Origin: Papaver somniferum
Taxonomy: Eukaryota; Streptophyta; Magnoliopsida; Ranunculales; Papaveraceae
Assembly: GCF_003573695.1 (NCBI RefSeq)
Contig: NC_039359.1
Location: 88,826,566-88,890,565, forward strand
Length of the DNA: 64,000 bases
Direction: 5' to 3'
A program made the position numbers and the translations under genes. The notes below the pieces were generated by a model, which had not been told where the DNA came from, did not search any database, and saw only the letters and a list, made by a program, of their open reading frames with translations. The number at the start of each line of letters is the position of its first letter. Within the stretch, counting starts at the first letter, position 1. Positions 1-12,460 of the stretch are shown piece after piece.

Positions 1-59
1 GTGGAATAAAAACTGTTTTACAAGTTACGTACAGGAATCCACCATCCTTTTGTTCTACT
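1..59. other. left flank of the duplicated block
   Basis: This short stretch has no counterpart upstream of copies 2 and 3. Similarity between copies begins at the shared TTGTTAATTGGTTA, so the left edge of the repeat array lies near base 60. Confidence 0.6.
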
Positions 60-234
60 TTTGTTAATTGGTTACAATGTCAGACCACAAACTTCAGCTT
101 GGAGCTCTTGGAAGCTCAAGTAATTCTCAATTCCATGTACAAAATGTTGGCATTACCTCACAAACATAAGCCTAGTCTTTGTGAAGACCGGAAGCAGAGC
201 ACACCATAGTAACACCATGAATTCCCAATATAAA

Positions 235-1581
235 GATTTTTTGGGCACCATTGTGTTTTTGAGGGGACCATAATTTGATTAGACCACCTTCCCTATAGTT
301 ATAAGGGGTGTCATAAAAGGTGGAGATGACTAGTTTACCATTTAACCTAATTAAAATTATAACTAATCTACAACTTCTTCTTCCTCTATTCAACAATTGT
401 TGTTCTTCTCTTCTTCATCAATTTATGATCATCTAAACACGATACATATACAAAACTAATCAAAATCATCAAATTTTTATTGTCGTCGATTCATTGAATT
501 TTCATCGTCAATTAATCAATCTTTTGTAAACAAACCCGTCCATAAGTATTTTCCTACAAACCCATTACTTCTAATTCGTTTTTGATTGAAATTTTGAGAA
601 GTAGTCATCAAAATAGGTTGAATATGGAGGTTTAGGATAATTTTGAAAAAGACCCTAGTTTTACAACCGAACTTTTAAAGATGAAGAACCCGAAGAACAC
701 TTTGGCTAAGAATGTTTTTTTGTTCCTAACCAAACGCTTGAGTTCGGTTGAGTTGCAAAAAAGAATTTCAAGACCGAACACTTCTTTGTATAGCTAAATG
801 TTGAGTTCGGTTCAATCGCAAAAACAAAAATTCCTAACCGAACTTTATTCTGAAAACCTATATAATGAGTTCAGCTATGTCGCAATTTTTTCTACTAACC
901 GAACGAAGAGTTCGACAATTTTTTATAAACGTTGCGAACCTACCGAACTTTGTTGTTTAAAGTTCGGTTACAACGTGATCGAGTCGACTGAACCGAACAA
1001 AACTTTGGAAACTCAAGCATAGTAGCCCAGTTACATTTTATTTTTCATCATCTAGCCGAACAAACAAAAACTCCATTAAACCGCTGGTTCGGTTACCTGT
1101 TTGTTTTGGATTTATTAACCGAACTGCATTTGCAGAAAGTTCGGTTACATGTTCTTCGTATAATATAATCGAACTGTGTTGACCTAGTTGAAATTTTTTG
1201 TTACAATTTTCATTTTGAAGAAATTTTAGGCCATTTATAGCAACATTAACTAAGTTACAAGCATACCTCGGTACCTAAAAGATTTTTTTCTCCATATTCA
1301 CCCATCTAAAAATACTTTTTTTCTCCATCTTCTTCTTCTTCTTCTTCTTCTTCTTCTTCTTCTACTGCTTTAATCACTTAATAATTTTACTTCTTTTAAA
1401 AAAAATCATCCATTAATTTAACCTTAATCAATGATTAATTTCACTGACTAATCATTACACAAAATAATTAGGAGAGTAAAATAAATATATGGATAAGGGG
1501 TGTCCACATAATACTTCAAATAACTTACTAAAATAAAATGATGGTCCCCTCCAACAAAATAGCGGTGCCCAAAAAATCGTT
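235..1581 (+). mobile_element. non-autonomous TIR DNA transposon (AACCGAAC-rich), copy in block 1
   Basis: The ends are inverted copies of each other: GATTTTTTGGGCACC at the left and GGTGCCCAAAAAATCGTT at the right, with matching GAGGGGACCAT / ATGGTCCCCTCCAA just inside. In block 2 the left end reads AACGATTTTTTGGGCACC, an exact inverse of the right end. Between about 640 and 1,180 lie some twenty AACCGAAC or GTTCGGTT motifs in both orientations, as expected of subterminal transposase-binding sites, though that role is inferred. There is no transposase reading frame. Superfamily is uncertain (Mutator-like is possible); the flanks show only a degenerate 9-bp match as a candidate target duplication. 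Confidence 0.7.
1327..1363 (+). repeat. (CTT)n microsatellite
   Basis: There are eleven CTT units here. The same place in copy 2 (about 13,562) has three, and copy 3 (about 26,660) has an interrupted short run, so the expansion arose in copy 1 after duplication. Confidence 0.85.
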
Positions 1582-1702
1582 GTAGATTTAACGATGCAAA
1601 GTAACCAACAGTTGGTTTTTTTCACTCGCTCTGTTTTAGCTAGCCGACCAACCTACCACCATTGGCCCAATCTAAAAAGCCCAACAACGAAGGTATTCGA
1701 TG

Positions 1703-2209
1703 TAGAGGTGAGCATGGGCCGGTATGTACCGGTTTTCGCCTCATCCGCATCCAATCCATTGCACTACGAATTTCAAATTTGGCATCCGCATCCAATCCAT
1801 ATCCAACGGATTTTCATCCAATGGATACACGGATGGACGGATTGGATGCAGATAATCTAATGAATTTATAGTAAAGAAAATAAAGCTAACACAAATGACT
1901 CCTTACAAACCTACATATCCTATATATGTATACAAACATAAATATGTCATGTACAACATCCTAAGCAAACATCTTAAAATTTCCCAAATGATCCATAGTA
2001 TTTTCTAGAACTACATAAATTCCCTTAATTTAACGGATATGGATGTCCAACGGATTTTCATGGTTGCATCCGGGCCCGATCCGTTATCCGTTGGATTTCA
2101 AAAATTCCATTCGCATCCAACCCATTAACGAACGATCGGAGCATCCATCCGCAAATGAACGGTTGGTCCCGGTTAAATCCGCGGATTACGGGACAAATGC
2201 TCACCCCTA
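1703..2209 (+). mobile_element. hAT-type MITE, 507 bp
   Basis: The element starts TAGAGGTGAGCATGGGCC and ends TGCTCACCCCTA, terminal inverted repeats of the TAGGGGTGNNCA type known from hAT elements. It is flanked by an 8-bp duplication, ATTCGATG on the left and ATTCGATA on the right; the copy-2 version is ATTCGATG on both sides. The interior is built of ATCCGCATCCAATCC-like words in both orientations (for example CCAACGGATTTTCATCC) and has no transposase. Confidence 0.85.
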
Positions 2210-2897
2210 ATTCGATATTCCTACAGTTTCACCAGTAGTAGGACTAGGAACTAAGAGTGAATACATGTCATTTGTCATTCATTTGATTTCGTACTGCATT
2301 ATCACCAAAATTAACTTCCCGGAAAAAATTAGAGCTTATTTTGGTGCACCCAAATTTATGGCCAACTCGGAATCTACCTCATTACCAAAAATCGTCCATG
2401 TTGAGCCAAAATTTACTTCATGGAGAACAAAGAACAAAAATTATAGATTTATTTTTGGAGAAATCCGGATAGAGATAGAGACAAGTAGGTGGGATCCATT
2501 TTATCGCCGTAATCTCAATGTTTTGCTTGTTATTATGTATTGATATACCGGTGATTTGACACTAAAACAATGAAAGGCCATTTTTGCATCACATTATAGG
2601 CTTCAAAAAGCACTATTTTATAAAAGGGGGGCCTAAAAACTTCCCAACTAAGGGTTAGACCTATTAAAGACATCAATATGATTGACCAGAATGCTACCCC
2701 TTGAGCGGATCTTTCGTCCTCCTCATTATAGTTCTCCTACCATCAATTACATTTTGTCGAGATACATCTCGTCTTTTCACTTTAGTACTCCTATGTATTG
2801 TCAGTACTATATCCCCAATAATGGCTACTAATAACATCAGAATAAGAATCAAAAACCAAGCGGAACAGTAAGTATAAAGAAAATTTCCTAATATTTT

Positions 2898-5215
2898 TGT
2901 TAGAGCATAGCTCGGTTGAACCCACCAAGAGTTGGTATGTCAAGTTTGGTTGTCATATTTTAGTGAGCCAAAACTCATTTAGGAGTCGCTTGATTATGTA
3001 CTAGAGTCAACTTCATATAGGGTAGCTTGAAAGTACAAGGATATGAAACATTACAAGTATTGCGAAGACTTGAAGAAGTGAAGAAGTAAGGAGCTATAAC
3101 GACAACATCATCCTTCCACTTGAGGTTAGTGATATTGACTTGAACAGTTTCATTCCCTAAACATATCTTTCAGGTCGTGCATATTGAAAACAAAACTGCG
3201 AAGCATGAATGAATATACTCTAGTTAGACATCGTATTAAGGAATATAATACGAGGTTTATTACTTACCCTTTAAACTTTGTAGATAAGACATCGACATAA
3301 TCGTTTGAATGCTATTGTGATTATGCATGGGTATAAGGTAGAGATTTCATCCTAGGAAACCATGTTTTACATTTGTTTTAAGGAAGTAAATTTATGAACT
3401 TGGTTTGTGAATCGAAAGAGAAATCGCCAGGAATTATTGGTATTGTTATTCATTGCATATCTTTTGAACTACCAATATGTTCTTGGTAAAACTATTCACA
3501 AAGGCCCGACTTTTGTATTGGTATGATTTTTTTTTAGTGAAACTGATCTTAAATAATCACCTGAGATGGTATGATCAATTTTGTGTTATTGGTATGACCG
3601 TCTCTGGGTAAAGGGGAGCCAATCCTAGTAAGAGGTGTAACCTATCACAAATGGGAATCGATCCTTGTATGAGGTGCAACAAGTTTTTAGCAGAAAGGGG
3701 AACCGATCCTATGGACATGTGCAAGACGTTTTTAGGCAAAGGGGAACCGATCCTATGGACATGTGCAACAAGTACAAGTTAGATACCATATATATGTGGG
3801 GAACCGATCCTAGTCACTAGTCAACCGAATTTTGGAAAGCTAGTGTGACTATGCACAGTACTCACATGGAGGTAGAACCGAAACTTATTTTGGTAGAACC
3901 GTTAAACCCATGATTTGTGATTGAGTGTTCTTGATCAATCACATAGTTCTTGAAAGTCAGATGAACCAATTCTAAACTTGTTTGGAAGTGTGGAAAATCG
4001 GTTTCAATATTGTAAGTATGAAAGAGGACTTACAAAGTAAGGATTAAGAAGCTCTATTAGTACCGTTGGTGGGAAACTAGATAATTGCGGTTTATCTTTC
4101 ATTTTCGATTCATTTGATTGACTAACGGTGGTTGGACTTTGATTGCACCTAGTTTTTTTATGCTTTAGAATCTTCTCTTCTGATATAAGATTCACTCAAA
4201 CTAGATCGAAGTTTCGACGGGGATCTTTAGATTGTTTGTGGATCTAAAGACGTCTTGTGATAATCCATCGTTAACAGACTCCATTCTGTGCGTGATTGAT
4301 CACAAGTGATTCAAGTTGATTGTGTGCAGGTGCTTATTGAAGATATAAGAAGATTTGAAGACAAAGAAGACTTTGAAGATTTCTGACTTGGGATTCATAA
4401 TCTTTGGAGTGCACAATACTTGTTTCGGTAAAAGAGGATCCAACTATAATCGTTTTATCCTTGTGGTAGATTAGATTGATTAGTTGTGTAGATCGGCATC
4501 AATACAATTCTTTGTGATTAAAAGTATTGATTGCAAAATGTTAACAATTACTTCGGTAGTTGATAATAAGATATATCTAAGAACCTGACGAAGAAGTTTA
4601 TTGACATAAACAGAAGACCCTTTGTCGAACACATATCACTTGGTTGAAAAGAGTTGAAACCAAACAAATTTGTTGTTTCTTTACTGTTTGGAATACGAAC
4701 CAAAGGATTTATTCCATGTACGTGACTTATTAAAGGTCGGAGGCGTGGGAATACAGACGGAACTAGGTGAACTATAGGTTTAGTTGCTTGGTCTCAACTA
4801 TACGAAGTTGGTTTGATTTTGTATAGCGGATTAATCCTGAGAGTATTCAACTCTGGACAAAGTCCCGGTTTTTTTTTGCAATTGCAGTTTCCTCGTTAAC
4901 AAAATCTTGTTGTGTCATTTACTTTTATTTTCCGCAATTATAATTGTTGTTATTATAATTTAAAGTAAATTACACAAACATTAATTCCTATTTACTTGAT
5001 AAGGAATCCTATTGTGTTTGGTTAAGTCCTAACCTTTTATCAAGTAAACATACTTCGTTGTTGTATTGTCTCGATCTCGTATCCATAGACGATTACACGA
5101 AGTGTGAACCGATTTGTTGTATTGTCTCGACTCAGTCCATAGAAAATCACTTTCAAACAAATGACTTATAGGTGGAAAAGTTTTAGATTGAGGTATATTT
5201 TGGTACCCTCGTCTT
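2898..5215 (+). mobile_element. long LTR-like segment, plus orientation
   Basis: It begins TGTTAGAGCATAGCTCGGTT, the same start as the minus-strand LTR at 9,818 and close to the fragment ending at 49,808. Late features match plant LTRs: a TTTACTTTTATTTTCCGCA stretch near 4,918 followed by AT-rich sequence. At 3,600-3,830 there are repeated GGGGAACCGATCCTATGGAC words. The right boundary (near 5,215) is estimated and no target duplication was established. It is non-coding. A solo LTR, or one LTR of an eroded retrotransposon, is the best reading. Confidence 0.55.
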
Positions 5216-5700
5216 TTCAGTTTCCAAATTAATCCAAGTTTATATCTATCTGGCATAGACCGTATATCTCAGAGTGGTAGTCTGGGATGTTAGAAAGGAA
5301 AACTAAAGGTTACACGATTTTTCCTCGAGTGAAATCACTGTATGTACCTCATAACTTAATTTTTTATCGAATTAATCATTTTAACCCAAAACTAAATATT
5401 TACTTATATAGCTATCATGTAACTCAAAATCTGTCCAGTGTTAAACTGCCAATAATTCTACCAAATGAAATAAAAATAATAGAGCCTGTTGGTAGGAGGG
5501 AACAAATGTATTACAGCTAAAATTTACTCGGTCAAAGTTAAAAAATAAAATAATAAAGTGTTATTTTCGAAATACCAATTCTACCCTCGAAAAACTAATC
5601 ATACTCCCAAAATTACAAATTGGTGGTACACGTAGTCTTCTTCACTCCATTCCTTCACAACCAAATTTTCAACTTTTAATTCAATCATCTCTTGACTAAC
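5216..5700. other. unassigned AT-rich spacer
   Basis: No gene is seen. The stretch is shared with copy 2 (16,003-16,484) and ends at the Cassandra insertion site, ACCCCA followed by TGTAAT. Confidence 0.5.
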
Positions 5701-5704
5701 CCCA

Positions 5705-5750
5705 TGTAATATCCCGATTCGACAGGTATGGTTCGCCGAAAGAATACAAA
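5705..5750 (+). mobile_element. Cassandra LTR remnant
   Basis: The first 46 bp of the Cassandra 5' LTR (starting TGTAATATCCCGATTCGACA) survive here after CCCCA, as in copy 2. The sequence then jumps directly into the interior of the downstream LTR element, so the rest of Cassandra has been deleted from this copy. Confidence 0.8.
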
Positions 5751-6857
5751 AAATTTTGCTTCAATGTTGTAGGGAATCGAAAGACGATTCTAACGATCCA
5801 AAAATCACTCAATTTGGACTTCAACGAGGAAGTTATTGACGAAACAATATTTTCACAAAGCGAGAGTGTTGTTGCAGACGTGGAAATGATGACAGTTCAC
5901 AATTCGCTGATATGGACTGCAGACAGGACAATCGCGCTGATGTGGTAACATTGAGTGGATAGTGTTGCTGACGTGGCGGACATGGATAGATAAGATTGCT
6001 GACGTGGCAGTTGCTGATATGAAGTGTTGACTGGATTCGAACGATGTTGAGTGGCAGGTGTCATCGCTCACATGACAGAAGCTAATTGTACCTTTTCAGC
6101 TGACGTGTCGGTCGTTGATTGGTTCTTAGGGTCTGATGTGGCAACTGGCAACTATACGTGTCGCTTGTTGATTAGCTGGACCTGGTTGAAACGGAACCTA
6201 GATCTGATGGACGAGATTGGCTAGATCTGGAGATAAAACAACAGTTTCATCAACTGTTGCTGCAATCGGCACACTTTATTTAACTATTTCGCAACAGTTT
6301 TTTCATCTTCGTAACGGTTTCTTCAACTATTTCGCAACAATTTTTCTGAACCTTAACTTTTTCTTTTTTTGTTGATTTTTGGATGAAATCTCGTTCCCTA
6401 ATTTATGCTCCACTTTTCTCAATGACAAAACACGATTGTTTTACACGAATCCTCTTAGTCGGCTCCAATGTTTGTACCCAAAATTACTTCTAGGCACTAA
6501 ACACGATGATTTGATGATGATTATTGAAAATTAGGGCTAGAAAACGATAAAAAATAAATAAGAAGAAAAGAATTTAACCTGGTTCGGCAAGTGTTACCTA
6601 TATCCACGAAGGAATCTCATAGGGAGAGTATTGTATTGATATGAGATTACAATAGTTATTGTATGGTTAGCTAACCTAGCTAGGATTTCATGTCCTTTTA
6701 GGGAATGTATTTATATAGTTATGTAACCCTAATTTTGATACAAACTTGATGTGCAAGCAACTTGACAACAAGACTTCTGGAAACTTCTGGAATCTTCTAT
6801 ACGGGCTAACATGCTTGATTAACGGGCTCTCCGTCAATTTTATTGACGGTACAAACA
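5751..6857 (+). mobile_element. 5'-truncated non-autonomous LTR retroelement
   Basis: This is the copy-1 counterpart of the complete element at 17,267-19,386. It keeps about 718 bp of interior and the entire 3' LTR (6,469-6,857), which starts TGTTTGTACCC and ends GGTACAAACA. The 5' LTR and the first 660 bp of interior are gone with the deletion. There is no coding capacity. Confidence 0.8.
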
Positions 6858-7533
6858 TATATTAAACTGGATGTGATTCATATGAATTTCGTTAGAATTT
6901 GAAATTCCTCGAATAACGTAACTGGTAATGCATTATTTCAGCATACAAAAACTTGAGTTGTAAAGTTATTATTTCCTTATAGAAGTCATTTATGTTGAAT
7001 AATTTCAAAACAATTAATTTAACATCAACAATACTCATTGAAGCTTGAACATGTATATTTATATTGAAAACCCTAAATTCATTAATAATCCATCGATCTG
7101 ATAAGCAAGGACTTTTGGACCTTTTATCTCTTTTCTATCAAGTCAATCCTGTCCTTATATTTTGATTCCCTCCCAAAAGTCTTTCCTACTCAAATCTACT
7201 ATTTCCTTTCTATTAACAGGACTCAAAAAGTTTTTAATGGTCTAGAATCTTCATTGTGGACAAAATTTATCAGATGACTCCAAATTTGCTACTGTGACTC
7301 AAAGTCTACCTCCTTAGTTATGACCAAAAATTTCCTCTTTACGCCAAATCGCTATGGTGGCCAAAATCTCGATCGAACCTAAAATATACCTTGTGAACTA
7401 ATATCTTTTACAGTGTCCTCAAAATATATTTTGTGATTCGAAATAAACTCAAGAGTACAAATTTTCCTTGTTGCCCAAGATATGATGTCCCAAAATTGGT
7501 CATTATGACTCAGATTCAGCCTCATGACCCAAA
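6858..7533. repeat. spacer with degenerate TGTGACCAAAAT repeats
   Basis: From about 7,240 the sequence is a decayed short tandem repeat: phrases such as GACTCAAAGTCTACCTCC, GACCAAAAATTTCCTC and GGCCAAAATCTC recur about every 35-45 bp. The same pattern resumes at 9,824, showing that the intervening LTR was inserted into this repeat tract. Confidence 0.55.
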
Positions 7534-9818
7534 TAATAACGCGGGGTACAAAAATACACCACCAACTTTTTCGTAGGCAACCTGTATGGACTAAACCCTA
7601 ACACAATTCCGAGAGTTACAACTCAATGAACCTCAATAAGGAATTATATCAATAATTTATATTTCTCTCACAATCAATATGTAAATGGAAGCATGTCCGT
7701 GAACCTGATTATACCGTGAGAGTACTTGGATGATACCAAATATCAATATCCAAGATTAATCAAGTCGTATCCAACAATTAAGATAGACGTATCTACTTTG
7801 ATTGATTTTACGTACAAACTGTGATGTTTCAATTATATAAATAAACAATACAACGCGGAAAGAAATAACACAGACGCCAAAAAAATTGTTAACGAGTAGA
7901 CCGCAAGTGCAGAGAAGCCCCGAGATCTAGTCCAGATTTGAAAACCAAACTGTATTAAGACGCTATAAAACTCTAGCCTAGTATCAATACTTCATACTGG
8001 AATGCAGTTGAGACCGATTCCATTATCATAGTAATTTAGTTACAGTCGCGCTCTTTTTGCCTCTTGAATTTCGCAAGACTCTGCGCAATTGATTCCCTTA
8101 GCTGAGTTTTGTTACAGCGTAATAATTGCTTCAACCTAAGTGAAGAATTTAAACCAATCTGCCTCACACAGAAAAGCCTATATGTGATTTCAGTTCTTAT
8201 TGTTAGATCGAGATAGGAAATCGTTTGCATTATACTAGGTCTAGAAAACCTCAAAATATGGAACTTATACGCTCGAAAGGCAGTCTAGATTATTATTCAC
8301 CTCACAAGTAAAACCTACTCCGGTTTCAACAAAGAATCGTTATAAAGGAATTAACTTGTGGAATCACAAAATCTGAGACGAAGAACTTTGCGATTTCTAT
8401 CAATCTTACCTTATCGGAGATAAACTCGACAATCAATAGCAAGATCAGGCTATACGAACTATTAAGATAAAGATAGTCGGACTTGGCTTCACAAATCTCT
8501 AAGCGGACTCTTTTTTGTCGCTAAACCTAAAAGAGTTTAAAGGAGAGGATGACTCTAGTTTACAACTAGGACACACAAGAAGAGTTTCAGGGATTCAAAT
8601 ATCTTAGATGCGAAGTTCTTCTTTTATAGACTTTCAAGATCGAAGGTTGCTTCAGATTTAAGCTAAGGTAGCTTTGGAATCAAGAAATATTTTTTTTCAC
8701 CGTTAGATGAAAAATCGACTTGAGATAAACACAACAAAATATACACTCTAGTTTGGATGAGTCGTAACTAAACCATGTATAATGACTTGTTCATGAATGG
8801 TTCTCCGAAACTAGCCAGACGAACCATAAGCTTAACCATTTTCATATAACACTTTTAGACTTTATTCTTGAGTCACAACCATAGGTTATAATGTGATCAA
8901 ATATGTCTAAAGGTTTTTTAGAGAGTTATTCAATTGCCGATTATCTCATATAAATAATTCTGATGCATCTGAAAATATTCGACTGGGTAAGTACGTGTAC
9001 TTACTTCCATATCATGAGTTATTTTTGTCACAGTATGTATATCGGGTATGTGTACCCTTAAGACAAAAAAAGTTCATGAACTTTTGGTATCCATACTAGG
9101 TATGTGTACCTTCTTAATTTCACGAGTCAACAGATCTTTTTGATATCCATACTAGGTATGTTTACCAAAGGTCGTTGCCGAACTATAGATACGCCGGTAC
9201 GTGTAGTAAGGCTCGGTACCTATAGCTGTTACGCCAGTACATGAAGTGGTATATGTACCATCCTGTATCCAAATTTACAGTAGTTCGATAACTCTCTAAT
9301 AATCGATTTGAAACATTCCCGAATAACATAAATGACACATATCACTGTTCCAGGCTATTTTCAAATGATTAACTTGAATCATGATTTAGGTCATAAACAA
9401 TAAACTGTTCTTAACCAAATTCATCAAGTATCGAACAAATGTTCTTAAGCTTAGTCACTAATATTTTGAGAATAATTAACAAGATAAACTTGACTCAAAA
9501 TTTCTATTGTGCAATATTTCAAAGTCCACTTAGTCATGCGACTTAGTCTCATAGATAGAAAGGTGAATACTTGAATAATAGTTTGGTTCATTCTTCACAT
9601 AACTTTTGTAGATGAAGTTCTCCAAATGTCTTCAGTTGATGTTCTCCTTCAAATGGTAGAACGCAGTGATGTATGATACTCAACTACACACTTCTAATCT
9701 TAATCCGAGACTTGACTAAATGTAGATTGGATATCAAGATATAGTTTTGATCAACTAAATTTTACAACAAGTTTGAGATGGAAAAAACTTGTGAGTTCGA
9801 CCGAGCAATGCTCTAACA
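7534..9818 (-). mobile_element. solo LTR, 2.3 kb, minus orientation
   Basis: Read on the minus strand it starts TGTTAGAGCATTGCTCGGTC at 9,818. CCAAA lies immediately outside both proposed ends (7,529-7,533 and 9,819-9,823), consistent with a 5-bp target duplication, although the inner end reads TTATTA rather than the usual CA. Near 7,850 the minus strand carries TTATTTCTTTCCGCGTTG, a feature common before plant LTR ends. At 9,040-9,250 there are several GGTATGTGTACC-type near-palindromes. No internal domain is present, so LTR-LTR recombination probably removed it. Confidence 0.6.
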
Positions 9819-12274
9819 CCAAATGACTAAAATTTATCTCGTAAAGTGAAATTTGCATTGTGACCTAAAATTAATCATGAAGTTGCTTAGTGACCTATAA
9901 TGAGCATGTGATATAAAAGATGCCCAGTGAAACGAATTGATCTGACATGTGGCCTATAATTTCTTTTGTGGCTTAAACTTCTCTCTATCAGCCAGAATCT
10001 CCATTTTGTGAGATAAAAATTATCATGTGATCCAAAACATATCTCGTAACCCGTAATTTACACAATTACTCACAAAATCCTATCGTTACACATGCTACAT
10101 TTGTTTAAAATATGCATCATGACAAATTTGTCCTAGATATACTATGTGGGTCAAATGTGTATTATACTGCGAAACGAGAGGCAAGTTTCTAACGAAACAT
10201 GATATCGAAAATTTGGCTTAATTTGGAATATAATTGAACGCTAGATGGATGACGTCAAGGATGTTGTTGAAACCTCAATTAATAGAGAAAATATGATGAG
10301 GTTAGAGAGGATTGGAAAAACCCACTTGGAAAGACGTGATCAAAATATTTCTAATGGAAATGTGATTAAAGACGTATTAATTTGAGATCGTTAATGAAAA
10401 TTTTATCTGAATAATTGCTAATTAATGGAAATGTGATACACTTATTTAGTAAGTCATTTACCACATTTGAATATATTTTAAAAATATAGAACTAAGAATA
10501 TTGTCTGAACTCTCTTAAATAAAATTTGGGGGAAGACGCCGACAGAGGGTATTTAAAGATGTGACGTAGACATATTTTATATTACAATATGAAGATTTTA
10601 TTGTGCTTTGATTAATTCCCTTTTATCGAGATTACTATTCTCCACCGGGTTTACTAAACAAGGATTTTAGCGAGACAACATCACAACAATTACAAGTATG
10701 TATTGCCTGCGTAAGACCTAAAGACCGCGTTGACATTACTGAACAAGATGAGAATGAAATTACAATGAAAAAAAATTCTTTGTCAAGTGAAATAATTTCC
10801 AGAAATATCACAAAGAAGTAAGGATTTTAAAGCCTGTTCTCGTCACAAGTAAACTAGTAGTATTCTAGACACAACATTATAATTTTTTTCTGTTTCTCAA
10901 GGATTTGTCCTACTGGATATTTTGTTATTGAGGTTATAATGAGGCAACATAAGTGAGTTTAGATTTGTATTAAGTAGATTATCAATGGTAAATAAGTATT
11001 ATTATTAACATTTTCAATAACAAAAGAAACATGAAATGGATCATACTAACTAAATGAATTCCTCTTGTGTAAAAGACATATCATTTTGAAAACATAATAT
11101 GAGTTTCTTTATAATTAATAGATTTATATATGTTTTTGGCAAGGAACCTTTCATCTTTGATCCATATTTAATGTGAAGTGTGTATTTGTATACTTATCAT
11201 AAAACGGAAACAATTCTATAAATGGGGACACACAAAATAATAAAACAATATGATCTTAGTGAGAATAAAATATAATGCTTCATAAGAACTCTCTTCATGT
11301 CACAAAGATATACGTTCGTGTATTTTGTACACTGAGAAAGAAAATTGAAAAGTGTGGTAATGTGTTTACGTACTTTCCTTAGTTAATTAATCTCATCCAT
11401 ATTATTTTATTTTTTTACTTTGAAACCCAGTATATATCACTAAAAAAATAAAGATGTTAATGTGTATTTCTTCACAACACGTACACTAACTAAAAAACCC
11501 TTAACGCAAAGAAAAATCACTATTAATTATAAGTAAACATAAAAGCCATATAAAAATATTCATTTTCAAAGCAAAAATTCATTTCTAAGACTACATTTTA
11601 TAAATGCAATCTATATCTTAAAAAAAAAAACTATAAACACCATTCTTAGGTTAGTAGGCTTTTTTCTTGGATCGAGATGGTGTAGAAACCCAAGTTAGAA
11701 TTTCATAATGAGTTTTTCAATCGATAAATCATTAGAAAAACATAACTGTTTAGTTTTGATCTTACAACTCAAACCTTAAAAAAAACAGGTGTTGATCATG
11801 ATATTAGTGAAGTTTAATACTCAAATCTTAATAATTCTGGTGGTGAGAAATCAAGTCAAACGATTTCTTATTAAGTTTGAATTAACACAGAACTCTGTTC
11901 TCTTTTTATTTCTTTTGTATACTGATGGAATAGTTCATTCTTTACCCCTCTTTCATAGTGCTCAATATTTCCCCCCATAGATTTATGTTCATCATAGGTG
12001 TCATATTTTTTCTCAAGTACTTCTAAAAATTGTTTACCCTATATCTCTGATCCCCTATTTCGTAATTAGATATTTCCTGAATAGTATTCCAAAAATACTT
12101 TTATATTTCGGATGTACATAACACGGATTTTACTCCGATATCAATTAACTCTCTTCTAACATATTATCCTTGGAAAAATTTTTGAACATAGAAGAAGCCA
12201 TTGGGTCCAAGACCCCTCAATTTTGGTATTTTGTAACTCCTTCCACACAATAAAACCCAAGAACAGAGAAAAGA
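9819..12274. other. AT-rich spacer, end of copy 1
   Basis: Bases 9,824-10,150 continue the degenerate TGTGACCTAAAAT repeat. The remainder is AT-rich and shared with copy 2 (22,342-25,363). I see no gene, RNA gene or clear element boundary. Confidence 0.5.
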
Positions 12275-12460
12275 GATTGTTAATTGGTTAAATCTCAAAC
12301 CACAAACTTCATCTTGGAGCTCTTGGGATCTCAAGTAATTCTCAATTCCATGTACAAAATGTTGGCATTACCTCACAAACATAAGCCTAGTCTTTGTGAA
12401 GACTAGAAGCAGAGCACACTATAGTAACACCATGAATTCCCGATATAAAGATTCATTTAG

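Larger units (their letters stand above)
60..12274 (+). repeat. 12.2-kb tandem segmental duplication, copy 1
   Basis: Sequence from about 60 recurs at 12,275 and again at 25,364. Anchor: CCTAGTCTTTGTGAAG occurs at 171, 12,386 and 25,475, giving offsets of 12,215 and 13,089. Copies 1 and 2 are collinear apart from three large indels: copy 2 lacks 1,446 bp present near 2,419-3,871 of copy 1, copy 1 lacks 1,736 bp of copy 2 (16,529-18,264), and copy 2 has a 559-bp insertion at 23,688. By eye most of the block differs by a few percent. I find no host gene in it; every recognisable part is a mobile element or AT-rich spacer. Confidence 0.95.

Noticed and set aside
11789..11980. 63-codon hydrophobic frame, also at 24,877-25,068
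   Set aside because: The two copies lie in the duplicated block, so conservation is expected without function. There is no family match, and the sequence is AT-rich and low in complexity.
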